Of a stretch of 64,000 nucleotides of DNA, positions 46,399 through 60,300 are shown piece after piece (within the stretch, counting starts at the first letter, position 1; the number at the start of each line of letters is the position of its first letter). Below the pieces are notes generated by a model. The model ran no database searches and was not told where the DNA came from. It was given only the letters and a program-made list of their open reading frames with translations. The stretch covers positions 1-64,000 of the forward strand of contig JAFEKR010000060.1 of the NCBI GenBank assembly GCA_019022495.1. Direction: 5' to 3'. Source of the DNA: Epichloe hybrida (lineage: Eukaryota; Ascomycota; Sordariomycetes; Hypocreales; Clavicipitaceae). Position numbers and translations under genes: made by a program.

Positions 46399-47918
46399 AA
46401 ATAATAATACTAATTAAAAATAACCCCCTTTATTATAGTTAGTAATATCTAAATAGTAGCTTATATATAGCTTTAATGTAGTAAAATAAATATTATTACT
46501 TATTATATAGCTAGAAGAAAAAAATAAATAACCTATATTAATTTTTATAATTAGTTTAAATAAATAAGGTACCTAATACTATAGTTTTAAATAGTCTAAC
46601 TAAAGGGCTTATATTATAGTTACTATAAGTTTATAGCTATTAAGTATATGTGCGTTTAGTAGTGCTAATAGTTATTATTATAATTCACAAATTACCTATA
46701 TATAGTGTGTTTAATTACTTAAGGGGTCTAGGGTTAATATAAAAGAGACTAATTTTTCCCCCCTTTTATACACTTTTTTTCTCTTATAATATCCCTTAAC
46801 CTTATAAGTTACTCTTACTAGCTAAGTAATAGCTCTCTTATTACTATTACTTAGTAATTACTAACCTCTTTTAGTCCCTAATTATTATTATTATTTATCC
46901 TTATTTATCTTAGTTTTTTGCCTTTATTTAGCTTATAAGTTTATACTCTTACTAGTATAACTTCTCTATTTAGTTTATTATAGCTAACTTATAGCTAGTT
47001 TACTATATCTAAGTCTTATACCTAAACTTTACCTTTATTAATACCTTAAGAAAATCTATTAACTAAAAATCTCCTATAAAGTCTCCTATAAAGTTTTCTT
47101 TAAAGTAAACTTTTTCTAAAATCTTATTATAAGTTTATTATATTCTTATAGTATCTTTATTACTGACTTATTACTAGTAAAATAACTTTAAAAAAGATTT
47201 TATATATACGCTATTATTAGTAAGTAAGAATATAAAATATTCTCCTAAAAAATAGTACTTATAAGATTCTAGAATACCTTATTAATAAAAAGACCTTTCT
47301 TATAGAATATAATAAATCTTTAAGTATAACTTTTTTACTTACTTATTACTTCTTTATAGCTAATATTTAATAGGCTATTTAATAAAATATACTTATTACT
47401 TCTAAAATAATAAAAACTATATTATAGTATATCTCTTTTAACTAAAATTTACTTACTTATTACTAATATATTACTAAACTCTAGCTTAAATTATATAGCT
47501 TTATAATAGGCTATTTAAACTTATTAAAGCTACTTTTAAAGGTAGCTATTATTATTAGAATAAAGTAAGTATAATTTTACTACTTAAATACTAGATTATT
47601 ACTAACTAACTACTAGCCTATTATAAAAGTAAAAAAAAGAAATATAGAATACTATCTTAGTTTATAAAGATTCTAATAAGTATAGTTATATTTACTATAC
47701 TTAAATATTTACTAATATTACTTATAAGGTAAAATATAATAAATATACTATAATAGTATTAGTAAGTAATACTATAAATCTAGAGATATAGATTAATATT
47801 TTACACTATCTTTACTTTATAGCCTAAAATATCCTAATAGTAAGCTTTCTTAATATATATAGCTAATACTTAACTAACTTACTAGTAGTTTATACTAAAT
47901 ACTATTAATTTACTTAAA

Positions 47919-48358
47919 TGTTTTGTCGGGGGAAAAACAACACCCCAAAACGACGGAAAAGACGACGATAGTAATAGCAACAAAAACAACGATATTGACG
48001 ATGCTAATGATACTGACGAATTCAACGATATCAAAGCCGGAACCTAGATAACGGGATCTAGGTCTGCGATATTTGCGATCCATCGCGAGGATCCAAGCCA
48101 AAAGAGGTCTCTTTTTAATGTTAGGTCAAATTTATCTTATTAGGTTAAACACAATGCTAGGTTATCTTATCCATTAAACAATCCAAGCTAAAGGCAACAA
48201 AGGGAGAGTTAATTTTCTATGAAAGGGGAGGGAATCTAGGGATTTTATCTAGCTAGATAGTCATATGACTAGGGATCCGATTGATCCGGCGATGCCGAGG
48301 TCTAGAGGCCTGTGGTCTTGTGAGAGAGGTCTTGAGAGGTCACAATTCTAGCCACACA
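47919..48358. mobile_element. 440-bp TG...CA insertion, possible solo LTR of another family
   Basis: Absent from copy B, where the flanks are joined (about 59028). It begins TGTTTTGTCGGGGGAAAAAC and ends CACACA, and retains G+C-rich words. The TGT...ACA ends suggest a copia-like solo LTR; no target duplication is visible, so this stays tentative. Confidence 0.5.
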
Positions 48359-51300
48359 ATATATTAGTCTTATTAAGCTCCCTAGTATACTTTAGGTTTA
48401 TATATATAAAGAGAGAGATTCTAATAATAAAGATACTCCTAAGGTCTCTTTCTCTATAGTTCCTATAGCTATCACTAATAATAAGAGACTAGTAGTCTTA
48501 GGGACTAACTTTATTATAAAGGGATAAGTGCTTAGTATAACTCTAGTAATAAAATCCCTTTTTAATACCTAAGAATTCTTTAAAGTATTATAGCCTTTTT
48601 ATTTAACTAGATATTTTATAGTGCCTTTTATTATAGTAATGTAAAATAATTCTCTTAACTTTAAACTCTTATTTATTATCTTTAATAGTATCTTATAGTA
48701 AGGATATATCTTTTATATTTATTAAATCCCCTTTAAAAGGTTTAAGACTAGTAATATTAAATATATTATATAATTAAGTCCTAGGTAGTAATTTTAATTA
48801 ATATACTAATTTATAACTTCTAATTACCTTTTTAATCTTATAAGGGCCTAGGTACTTTATAGCTAGCTTCTTACTAGGGTATCTTAGGTTAATATTCTTT
48901 ATTAATAGTAAAATATAGTTACTAACTTTAAACCTTATTAGAGTTCTTTTCTAGTTATAATATTCTTTATACTAAGTTTATAAGTTACTTAAAAGTTACT
49001 TAATTATAATATACTTCTCTCTTAGTGCTAAAACTTTACTTTTAGCTTAATTATTTACTAAAGGGATATTTACTATTACTTACTATAGACCTCTAGAATT
49101 ATAACCTTATAATACCTTTATTAGTATATAGCTATATGTTAAGTAATTGCTTATATTATATATAAATTACGCTATTAATAGGTTATTTACCTAATTAGTT
49201 TATTTAGTATAAGTAAAAGCCCTTAAATAATATTCTAAGACCTAGTTTAAACGTTTTATCTAGCTATTTATCTAGGGGTAAAAAGCAGTGCTAAGTAGCC
49301 GCTTAGTTATAAGAAAATAATAAAAAGTTATTTAGAAACCACTAGTAAATATAAAACCTTAGTCTATTATAATACCTTTTAAGGCTTTATAGTCTCTAAA
49401 ACTTAATATTCTAAGAACATAGTTATTAGCCTATTACTAGTTAGTTACGTTAAAACAGGGATATAAATACTATATTTTATAAAATAGTTAACTATAACTA
49501 GAATTATATTATAGGTTTAATTTAAGTCTTTTACTAGCAAAAGTCTAGTAATAAAATCTATTAATAATTCTAAAAAGGGTATTTAGGCACTAGTGGTATA
49601 GCTAGCTTACTATATAGTTTATAATACCTTAGTTTTAAAGTCTAATAATTTATATAAGTACTAATATATACCTTTATATCTTTCTTTATTATTAGCTAAT
49701 AATATTAGTTTATAATCTAATAAAGAGTTTTACTTACTCCTTAGTACTTAGTAGTAAGGTTATTATAAGTTAGTAATAAAATTTCTTTTCTTATACCTAA
49801 AGAAATAAAAATATAATTCTTAAATATTAATAGCTTAAAGAGTCTAATTAACTATATCTAGGATATAGCTATATTACTACTTTTAAGTAACTTTAATTAA
49901 CTTATAGTAAAGTTATTACCTTAATATACTTTATATAATAAGACTTAAATTAAGGGTTTTAATTTTAAGCTTTTTTCTAGAAAGTTAAAGTTAAACTTAG
50001 AAAAGGTTCTTTATATAAATTAGATTTTAGCTATAATATCTCTATAAGTAATTAGTTTAATAAATACTTCTAGTCTTATAAGAATATAGATAAGTAATGT
50101 TTTTAAGGGGCGCCTTTATTACTTACTAGTAATAACCTATACTAGTTTATTCCTATTAGAAATAGCTAGTCTAATAGGAAAATTAAAATAATTAAGTAAT
50201 AAATAATATATACACTAGGTACTAATAGTATTACTATAGCTAGCTTATTACTTATTAATAGAAGTATAAAAAGTATTAAATAACCTTACTAATATAACTT
50301 TTCTAAGATTATCTAGATTATTAGGTTCTTTAGGAATATAACAAAGTTACGATTTTTTAAAACCCTAGATATTAGTAGTATTATTATAGCGTTATTATAA
50401 CTAACTATTAGTTATATTAAGTGATGTTTTTATAAAGCCTATAGTATTAATAATATTACTATAGTGTTCTTATCTCTTAGTATTTATAAATTTAGATAAA
50501 AAGGTAAGAAGTTATATAATTACTACTTTCTCTTTCCTTACCTTACTTATAAAATCTAGTTTTCTTAAAAGTAAGTTAGTAAGATTTAATTTCCCTATAT
50601 AATATATAATCTTAAAATTAAAAGGATAAAGCTTATTAAGTATAGTTACTTACTTACTAGTAAGCTTAGGCTTTATAGTAAGGTACTTATAGTTTAAATA
50701 ATCTATAATAACTTTAATTATATAAGCTAAATAAGCAAGATAGTGTCTCTATATATAAAAAGCCTCTTAGATAGCTAATAATTCACTATTAGGTATTAAA
50801 TATTATAATTTAGTATTAGTTATTTTCCTTAATATAAATATAACTAGGTGCTAGTAACCTAGCACTAATATTATAAGTATAGCCTTAATTGCATATCTAG
50901 ATATATTTATCTTCACTTTAAGATACATAAGTAAGTTAAAATACACTAAAATTAGCGCTTCCTAAAATCTTTATTAAAGCTCTCTAAACACTACTAGCTT
51001 ATAGGGTTTTAGTTTAAATATTACTAGTTAATTCCCTCTAAGGCAATCTATTAATAAAATAATAACTTTACTATACTATTTAATAAAATAGTAGTAAAAT
51101 CTAGTAAAACTAAGAAATAACTAAATATTAAAAACACTATATAGTATTAGCTAGGTTATAATTACTTTAACTCTTACTAAGTCTATTATAATACCTTTCT
51201 CTAATATCTTAAAGCCTAAAAATTTAACTTTCTTAACTAAAAATCAATATTTCTTAAGGTTAATAAAATAGCTTACCTACTTAAACCTATATAAAACTTA

Positions 51301-53925
51301 TTTAATATACTTTATATACTCTTTAACCTTACTACTATATATTAGTATATTATCTAAATAAATAATATAAGTTTTATTAATAAGTCCTTTAATAGTATTA
51401 TTAATATACTCTTAAAAAGTTACTATTATATTAACTAGTTTAAATAGTATTACTAGATATTTAAAGTAACTATATTAATAATAAAATACTATTTTTTACT
51501 TATTACCTAAGTAAATATATAGCTAGTAATATATATCTTTTAAATCTAAGACTATAAAAATAACTATACTTACTAATTAATTAAGAATTTTAGTAATAAG
51601 GGGTAAAGAGGCCTTATTCTTAATTATAATCTTATTTAGGCCCTTATAATTTATATAAAGCCTTAATTTCCTTCCTTTCTTTAAAATAAATAAAATTAAG
51701 GCTTTAGCTAGGCTAACTAATCTTCTAATTTACCCTTTAAGCTATATAATTATAAGGTACTCTTAGAGAACCTTTAGCTCTCTCTTAGCTAAATTATATA
51801 TAGGCCCCTAAGGTAATGTTTTCCTTTCTTCTAATTTAATAGTATAAGTATAACCTTCTAGTTTAGGAAGCTTACTTACTAACTCTTTAGAAAAAATATT
51901 TATAAACTCCCTATATTTTTCTAGGATTATTAGTATAAGGTATTTAGTGCTCTTATTTTAATTTAATATAGCTTCTTTATTACTTATGTTTTCTAGAATT
52001 AGTATAACTATAATACCTTTACTTTTTTACTATAAATAAGTATACTCTAAGATTTATATAGTTACTTTACTATTTATTTATATATTTATTATTACTAGGT
52101 TCTTTAATTAGCCTTTTCCTTTTTCTTTTTAATTTTTATTTTCTAAAATACTTAGCCTAATCTTTATTACTTTTAATAATAAAGTAATTACTACTATTTT
52201 TTTCTCCTTATATACTTACTACTTACTATAAGTAAAGGAGAGATATTTTATTATTACTAGATATCTTTAGTATTTATACTCCTAATATATAATTATAAGT
52301 AAATACTCTTTAATCTAGTTTATACCTAGAATTATCCCTTTACTTATATTAGTAATAAAGTAACTAACTTAGTAAACCTTTATAAATCCTATACTATCTT
52401 TTATCTTTATTAACTTTTTTAAGATTCCTTAATATTAAATTACTTTTTTACTTATACTTTTTAGTATTTTATCTAATTAAATTATATTTTTCTAATCCTT
52501 TTTTAATAATAATTTTAGATAAATTATTAAAGACTATACGCTTATATTAAATAGTGCTTATATAGCTAACTACTAGTTATCTTATTATAAAGATACTTAT
52601 ATTCTTATTTTATTATCTATAGGGTACTCTATAATAAGATTATATTCCTAAGTCTATACTAATTAAACTAGTATTATATTTAAAAATATAGCTTTATTAT
52701 TACTTTTACTATACTTCTTAGTTAAATACCTAGTACTTTTATAAGTAAAATAATCTAATACCTAATAAGCTAGTAATATATACCTAGGCTTTTTATATTT
52801 ATAGTATACTAAGGATAATTTTTTTCCTTAATCTTTACTTTATTACTATACTTTATCTATAGGTAATATAAACTAAGAGTATTATCTCTTTTTTTTAAAG
52901 TCTTAACTTTTTTTATTACTTTAGCCTAAGCTTATTATAATCTTTGCTTTCTTACCCTAGCCTTATAGTTAGCTTTAGGTTATTAGAATCTCTTAACTAA
53001 TTATTTACTTTCTTATAGCGTTATTTAAGCTATTTAGAAAGATTATAATTCTTAAATATATAGGGATTTCTTTAGGTAACTTAGCTTTTACCTTATCCTA
53101 GGCTTATATAAAGAATTAAAATAATTAGTTATTCTTTTACCTAAGATTTAGTAATAACCTTATTACTTCTAAGTGTTTTATACTTATATTTATTATTCTA
53201 GTTTTTAGTTACTTTAGAAAATTTACCTAGGTAATTAATAAATAATTTATATGCTTATTTATAGTTATATAATATATTTACTATTACTTTATATTACTAG
53301 CTAGGTAGTTACTTATATATATTACCTTAGTTATATTATTCTTAAAGGTATAGTAGTTTAATTTAAATAATATATCTAAGTTTACTAAGAAATTCTATAG
53401 GCTTTTATACATTTCCCCTTTATATATAGGCATTTTTATTTATATTTTAATAAGATTACCTTACTATATAATTACTACTAAGTTACTATAAACTATAGGT
53501 AAAATTATAGCTAATATTTAAGGGGTAATTATAGGTCTAGATTAAGGGGTAATTATAGGTCTAGTTTAAGGTCTAGCTAATCCTAGATTTGCCTTAAGCT
53601 CTCTAATTTATGCCTTTATTTATAAGACCTCTTATCTTCTCTAAAGGCAATGTAGCTTAGATTATATAACCTTATAGTATTATTATAATGCCCTTTTTTC
53701 TTTAGTTATATTATCTATACCTTTACTTAAATTAGGATTAAGTGGTGTTTATTATACCTTATTATTACTTATAGTTCTAGATTATAAGGGTTCTTTAACT
53801 TTCTAATTATCTATAGCTTAATTATTATAGGGTACTAGCGTGTTTTTTATAGATCTTTAAAGTATTAGCTATATAATAATCTAGCTAATAGTTTATATCC
53901 TTAAAAAGGTTAAGAGAGATTAATT

Positions 53926-54195
53926 TATTATAGCTTACTTAAAAAGGTTATAAATAAAGTAATAGCTAAGACTATTATAGTTATTACTAGATAAATACTA
54001 GCTAAGGGTAAGTGTATAAAGGTTTTAATCTCTAACCTAGCACTAATAATATATATAGTCTTTAATAAATACCTTACTTTATAAGCACATAGCTATCTTA
54101 TAGCTAGCTAGTCTCTTTGTTATTCGCATAGCCTAAAGGTTCTCTAAAGACCCGCTTTAATAAACATCCTATCTCTGACCTCTGCGCTCCTAATA
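53926..54195 (-). repeat. Right LTR of gypsy copy A (5' LTR in coding sense)
   Basis: It begins TATTATAGCTTAC, the TGTCATGGCTTGC terminus after RIP-type changes, and ends CTCCTAATA. It differs from the left LTR almost only by C/T and G/A exchanges. Confidence 0.88.
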
Positions 54196-54200
54196 GCTTA

Positions 54201-56109
54201 TAATATTATTATAGATTTAATTAGTAATAAGACTATACTTAAGTAATACCTTTAAATAGCTATTAAGGCTATTAATAACTTAGTAAGTCTAAATAGCCTT
54301 ATGCTTATACTACTAGTTTTTAAAGCTTACTTATAAATAATAAATAAGTTATTACTAAGTATCTTTATTATTTAATAAGCTAAAGTAATTTAAAAAGTAA
54401 CTAATAAAGTTTACTATTACTTAGCTAAGAGGTAAGTCTAAGATACTTTTACTACTTAAAATAGCCTTAATATATTACTAATATATTAGCTACTACTATA
54501 AGCTAATATATATATATAAAGAGAAAAGGGTAAGTAATATAGCCTTTATAAGCTACTTATAACTAACAGAGAGACCTATATAGTTAAGATACCCTATAGC
54601 TTAGCTCAGTTTTACTTAATAATAATAAAGCCTTACTATAAAAACTTATAGTATAAGAAAAGTAAGGAGGTAAAGCCCTAAGGCCTTAAGAAAGGTATTC
54701 TTACCTTAAAGATTAAAACCTAGGTAATAAAAGAAAATAAGCTATTAATAAAGGGTATAGGGGTAAAGGTAAAATAAGAAGAAATACCCTTAGTTAAAAG
54801 AAAGTAAAGAAAGCTAAGGGAAAACCTTATTATTTAATTTTACCTTAATAAAGGTATAGAAAAAAAGATAACTATAAAAGCTAATAAAGCTATAAAAGTA
54901 AAGGTAATTAAAGTAAAAGATTATATACTTATTAATAAAGATTAAGAGAAAGCCTTAGTTAAAGAGCTTATAGCTAAAGGAATATTAAGTATAATATTCC
55001 TTATAGTAAAAGAGAAAGCTAACTAAAAGCTTACTCTTTAACTTTACTAAGAAAGAAAGATTATAACTTTAAGTAGCCCTTTTAAGTAATTTAACTAGGC
55101 TAAAATTAATGCTTTATAAGCTTATAAGGTATTTAGATTTATAATATTTAACCCTATAAAGTATAAAGGCTAAAGAATCTTTAATTCTTATATAGTCTAA
55201 GAGATTAAAGGTAAAGAAACTAAATTACTATATAAGAAATTATACCTTATTATATAAGGGCATAATAATAAGGGAAAGAAAGCTATCTTAACCTAATTAC
55301 TAATAATATAATAATTAAGCTAATAGATTATTATAGCCCTTACCCTATTATTAAGGTAAAGAGAAATCTATCTTTAGCTATAAGATATTATATAAGCTTA
55401 TGAGTCCATAACTCTAAATAAGCTAATTATTATAAGAATCCTAAAGTAAATAGTATATCTCTTTCCTAAAGGTATAATAATAGAGGTTATTAAGCCTTTA
55501 TATAAGATTATAAAAGTAAGAACTTACTAGTAAGTAACTTACTTTTATTATTATAAAGATAACCTTAGTATAATAACTTTAATATATAACCTATACTTAC
55601 TTATTATAACCCTAAATAATAAGAATCTCTTTAGTATTATAAAAATATAAGTAAATAATACCCTAGGCCTTAGTAATAATAAGTTCTTTAAAAAAGAAAA
55701 AAAGAGCTCTAGAGAGTGAAGTTTATAGTAAAGGAAAAACAACACTTAATAACTATGAATTCCCTTATTTTTAATAGCTATATCCTAACTTAAAACACTA
55801 ATAACCTACTAACCCTAACCTAAAAAGGCTAAGCTTAAAAGATTAAGGAAATTAATTTGTAATTACTAATAGCAAAGTAAGATTATATTAAGTAAAGAGC
55901 CTAAGGGAGTTACATTATAATAGTCTATTAACTAGAAGTATTCTATAACCTTTTAATTACTATATAACACTAAGAACCCTTTACTAATAATATCTTATAA
56001 CTTAATAAATGCCTTAAGTGGTAAATTAAGTATTAGTAGTAAGGATTATAGTATATTCCCTTAACTCTTAAAGAGGCAAACCTCTTTATATTTATAGATA
56101 GGTCCCTTA
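54201..56109. other. RIP-degraded unassigned repeat DNA
   Basis: Plus-strand purine-rich (Lys/Glu-rich if translated between stops, especially 54640-55010), suggesting the remains of a coding element read on the plus strand. No diagnostic motif could be read. Confidence 0.35.
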
Positions 56110-56117
56110 CTAATAAC

Positions 56118-56611
56118 CAGAGTATTGCACTACAATGTTTAGTGTAGTGTAGTTTTTGTAGAGTAATATAGTAACTACAAACTACATTACACTACAAACT
56201 ACACTACACTAACTATAAGCTTAAAAAAACTACACTAAAAATACAAATATTTCCTAAAAACTACACTATAAATAATAATTTAATTATAAAAAAATAGAAA
56301 ATAGGGTTATTAGCCCTAGATATATAATATAAGTTAATAAAGGTATACTATATTTAGCCCTTTCAAAAGGAATAGATAAATACTAGTTATAATAACTAGC
56401 TTTCTATTAGGCCAGTTTATTTAAATTAAGGAAAAAACTAGATTATTAGCTAAATTTTATAGTGTAATGTAGTATTTATAGTGTAGTGTAGGAACTACAA
56501 ACTACACTACACTATAAACTACAGTACACTAACTATAAGCTAAAAAAAACTACACTACAAATACAAATATTTCCTAAAAAGTACACTAACTACAATACAA
56601 ACAATACTCTA
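56118..56611. mobile_element. 494-bp hAT-type MITE
   Basis: It begins CAGAGTATTG and ends CAATACTCTA (CTCTG expected; final G-to-A), giving hAT-like inverted ends. It is flanked by perfect 8-bp duplications CTAATAAC (56110-56117 and 56612-56619), the hAT target length. Sub-terminal regions are built from GTGTAGTGTAGT and its complement ACTACACTACAC. It has no coding capacity, so it would have been moved in trans. Confidence 0.8.
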
Positions 56612-56619
56612 CTAATAAC

Positions 56620-57103
56620 AAAGACCTTAGTTTATAGATTAATATATTATTATAATTAGTAATAAGGTAATAAAGGAAAATAATACCTTTACCTTAAAAG
56701 GCAATATTATTACATATAGCTCTATAAAAAGTAAGCGTATAACCTATAGCGCACTTATACCTAAGCTATATAGTATGGTTAAGGCACTAATATTACGTAT
56801 GTAATATCTATAACCCTTTATTAGATTATAGACTAATTAAAGATACCTTAAATTTTACTAATCCTTTATATAGACTCTTTCTTATTACATAAATGCCTTA
56901 TAAAGCTAGGTATAATAAAGGAGAAGTAGCTTATAATTAATACTATAGCTCTCTAATAGTTATATAAGAGAAAAAAGATTTATAAAGTTAGGTAAATTAA
57001 TAGTAGTAATAACCTAGCTAATGTAATAATAAAGGTATTACTAAATTTAGCCCTTTTAACCTTAATTAATTTAAATTAATTAATAATTTATATAGAAGGC
57101 TAG
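56620..57103. other. Degraded DNA between the MITE and gypsy copy B
   Basis: AT-rich sequence with no recognised motif. The five bases before copy B are GCTAG; the matching duplication would lie outside the window. Confidence 0.35.
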
Positions 57104-57373
57104 TGTCATGGCTTGCACCGAAAGGTTAAGAACGAAGTGATAGCTAAGACTATTGCAGTCGCTGCTAGATAAATGCTAGCTAGGGGCGGGTGCGTAAAGG
57201 TTTTAATCTTTAACCTAGCACTAATAATATACGTAGTCTTTAATAAATACCTTACTTTATAAGCATATAGCTATCTTATAGCTAGCTAGCCTCTTTATTA
57301 TTTATATAGCCTAAAGGTTCTCTAAAGACTTGCTTTAATAAATATCCTATCTTTAACCTTTACGCTCCTAATA
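57104..57373 (-). repeat. LTR of gypsy copy B
   Basis: 270 bp, starting TGTCATGGCTTGCACCG and ending CTCCTAATA. It is among the best preserved LTRs in the window, together with the solo LTR at 44498. Confidence 0.88.
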
Positions 57374-60300
57374 TAATACCCCCCTTATATATAATTAACC
57401 TTAATTATAAAATAAGCTACTTGCTTAGGGCGTGATTACTATATTAGAGCTTTATAAGGAAAATAAGATAGGGCACCTTATATCTAGATATATAGGTAAA
57501 TAAAAAGAAATAATAATAATAATGCTACTAATTAAAAATAACCCCTTATTATAGTTAGTAATATTCTAATAGTAGCTTATACGTAGCTTTACTATAGCAA
57601 AACAAATGTTATTATTTATTATATAGCTAGAAAAAACAATATAGATAACCTATATTAATTTTTATAATTAGTTAAATAAATAAGGTACCTAATGCTAGGG
57701 TTCTAAATAGTCTAACTAGAGGGCTTATATTATAGTTACTATAAGCTTATAGCTATTAGGCATATGTGCGTTTAGTAATGCTAATAGTTATTATTATGAT
57801 TTATAAATCACCTATATATAGTGTATTAAATCACTTAAGGGGTCTAGGGTTAATATAAAAGAGACTGATTTTTCCTTTCTTTTATACTCTTCCTTTCTTT
57901 TATAATATCCCTTAACCTTATAAGTTACCCTTACTAGCTAAGTAGTAGCTCTCTTATTACTATTGCTTAGTAGTTACTAACCTCTTTTAGTTCCTAATTA
58001 TTATTATTATTTATCCTTATTTATCTTAGTTTCTTACCTTTATCTAGCTTATAAGTTTATACTCTTATTAGTATAACTTCCCTATCTAGTCTATTATAGC
58101 TAACTTATAGCTAGTTTACTATATCTAAGTCTTATACCTAAACTTTACCTTTATTAATGCCTTAAGAAGATTTATTAACTAAGAAATCTCCTATAAAGTC
58201 TCCCTAAAAGTAAACTTCTTCTAAAATCTTATTATAAGTTTATTATATCCTTATAGTATTCTTATTACTAACTTACTACTAGTAAAATAACTTTAAAGAA
58301 GATTTTATATATACACTATTATTAGTAAGTAATAATATAAAATATCCTCCTAAAAATAGTACTTATAAGATTTTAGGATACCTTATTAATAAAAAAACCT
58401 TCCTAGCTAAATATAATAAATCTTTAAGTATAACTTCTTTACTTACTTATTACTTCTTTATAGCTAATATTTAATAGGCTATTTAATAAAATATGCTTAT
58501 TACTTCTAAAATAATAAAAACTATATTATAGTATATCTCTCTTAACTAGAATTTACCTAGTTATTACTAATATATTACTAGACTTTAGCTTAAATTATAT
58601 AGCTTTATAATAGGCTATTTAAACTTATTAAAGCTACTTCTAAAGGTAGCTATTACTATTAAAATAAAGTAAGTATAATCCTATTTCCTAGACACTAGAT
58701 TACTACTAACTTACTACTAGCCTATTATAAAAGTAAAGAAAAAGCTATAGAATACTATCCTAGTTTATAAAAATTCTAATAAGTGTAATTATATTTACTA
58801 TACTTAAATATTTACTAATATTACTTATAAGGTAAAATATAATAAATATACTATAATAGCACTACTAAGTAATACTATAAATCTAGAGACTTAGATTAAT
58901 ATTATAAACTATCTTTACTTTATAGCCTAGAATATCCTAAAGGTAAGCTTTCTTAATATATATAGCTAATACTTAACTAACTTACTAGTAGTTTACACTA
59001 AATGCTATTAATTTACCTAAATATATTAGTCCTATTAAGCTCCTTAGTGCACTTTAGGTTTATATATATAAAGAGAGGGATTTTAATAATAAAGATACTC
59101 CTAAGGCCTCTTTCTCTATAGCTCCTATAGCTACTAATAATAATAAAGGACTAGTAGTCTTAGGGGCTAACTCTATTATAGAGGGATAAGTGCTTAGTAA
59201 CTATATAATAGATTATTTAAGTTATCTAAGTAAATTAACTTTATTTTCTAATATCTTTAGTATATTAAGTTATAAAACATAACTACCTTATATTAACTTT
59301 ACTACTTAGCTATTACTTATAGTTATTAATAATTTCTCTAGTAATAAAATCCCTTTTTAATACCTAAGAATTCTCTAAAGTATTATAGCCCTTCTATTTA
59401 ACTAGATATTTATAATGCCTTCTATTATAGTAATATAAAATAATTCTCTTAACTTTAAACTCTTATTTATTATCTTTAATAGTATCTTATAGTAAGGATA
59501 TATTTTCTATATTTATTAGGTCCCCTTTAAAAGGTTTAAGACTAGTAATATTAAATATATTATATAATTAAGTCCTAGGTGGTAATTTTAATTAATATAC
59601 TAATCTATAACTTCTAATTACCTTTTTAATCTTATAGGGGCTTAGATACTTTATAGCTAGCTTCTTACTAAGGTGTCTTAGGTTAATATTTTTTATTAAT
59701 AATAAAATATAGTTACTAACTTTAAACCTTATTAGAGTTCTTTTCTAGTTATAATATTTTTTATACTAAGTCTATAAGTTACTTAAAAGCTACTTAATTA
59801 TAGTATGCTTTTCTTTTAGTGCTAAAATCCTACTTTTAGCTTAATTATTTACTAAAGGGATATTTACTATTACTTACTATAGACCTCTAGGATTATAACC
59901 TTATAATGCCTTTACTAGTGTATAGCTATGCGTTAAGTGATTGCTTGTGTTATACATGAATTACACTATTAATAGGTTATTTGCCTAATTAGTCTATTTA
60001 GCATAAGTAAAAGCCCTTAAATAATATTCTAAGACCTAGTTTAAACGTTCTATCTAACTATCTATTTAGGGGTGAAAAGCAGTGCTAAGTAGTTACTTTA
60101 TTATAAGAAGATAATAAAAAGTTATCTAGAAACCACTAGTAAATATAAAACCTTAGTCTATTATAATACCTTCTAGGGCTTTATAGTCTCTAAAAATATA
60201 TTCTAAGAATATAGTTACTAGCCTATTGCTAGTTAGTTACGTTAAAATAGGGATGTAAATACTGTATTTTGTGAAATAGTTAATAATAACTAAAATTACA

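Larger units (their letters stand above)
45164..54195 (-). mobile_element. Complete Ty3/gypsy-type LTR retrotransposon, RIP-degraded (copy A)
   Basis: A 9032-bp element bounded by 270-bp LTRs and 5-bp duplications GCTTA (45159-45163 and 54196-54200). Coding sense is on the minus strand. From right to left: LTR; a gag-like Cys-x2-Cys-x4-His zinc-knuckle relic (about 52770-52815); reverse transcriptase (about 51200-51720), where the catalytic YLDD reads YLDN near 51346; an integrase relic with a STAFHP-like motif (about 49255-49300); then a polypurine tract (reading AGGGGAGG on the minus strand) next to the left LTR. RT before integrase is the Ty3/gypsy order. Stops interrupt every domain, so it cannot encode a product. 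It carries two nested insertions (about 45.59-46.40 and 47.92-48.36 kb). Confidence 0.9.

Noticed and set aside
47910..48101. 63-aa minus-strand frame
   Set aside because: It lies in the 440-bp TG...CA insertion and has no domain; open only because this insertion escaped RIP.
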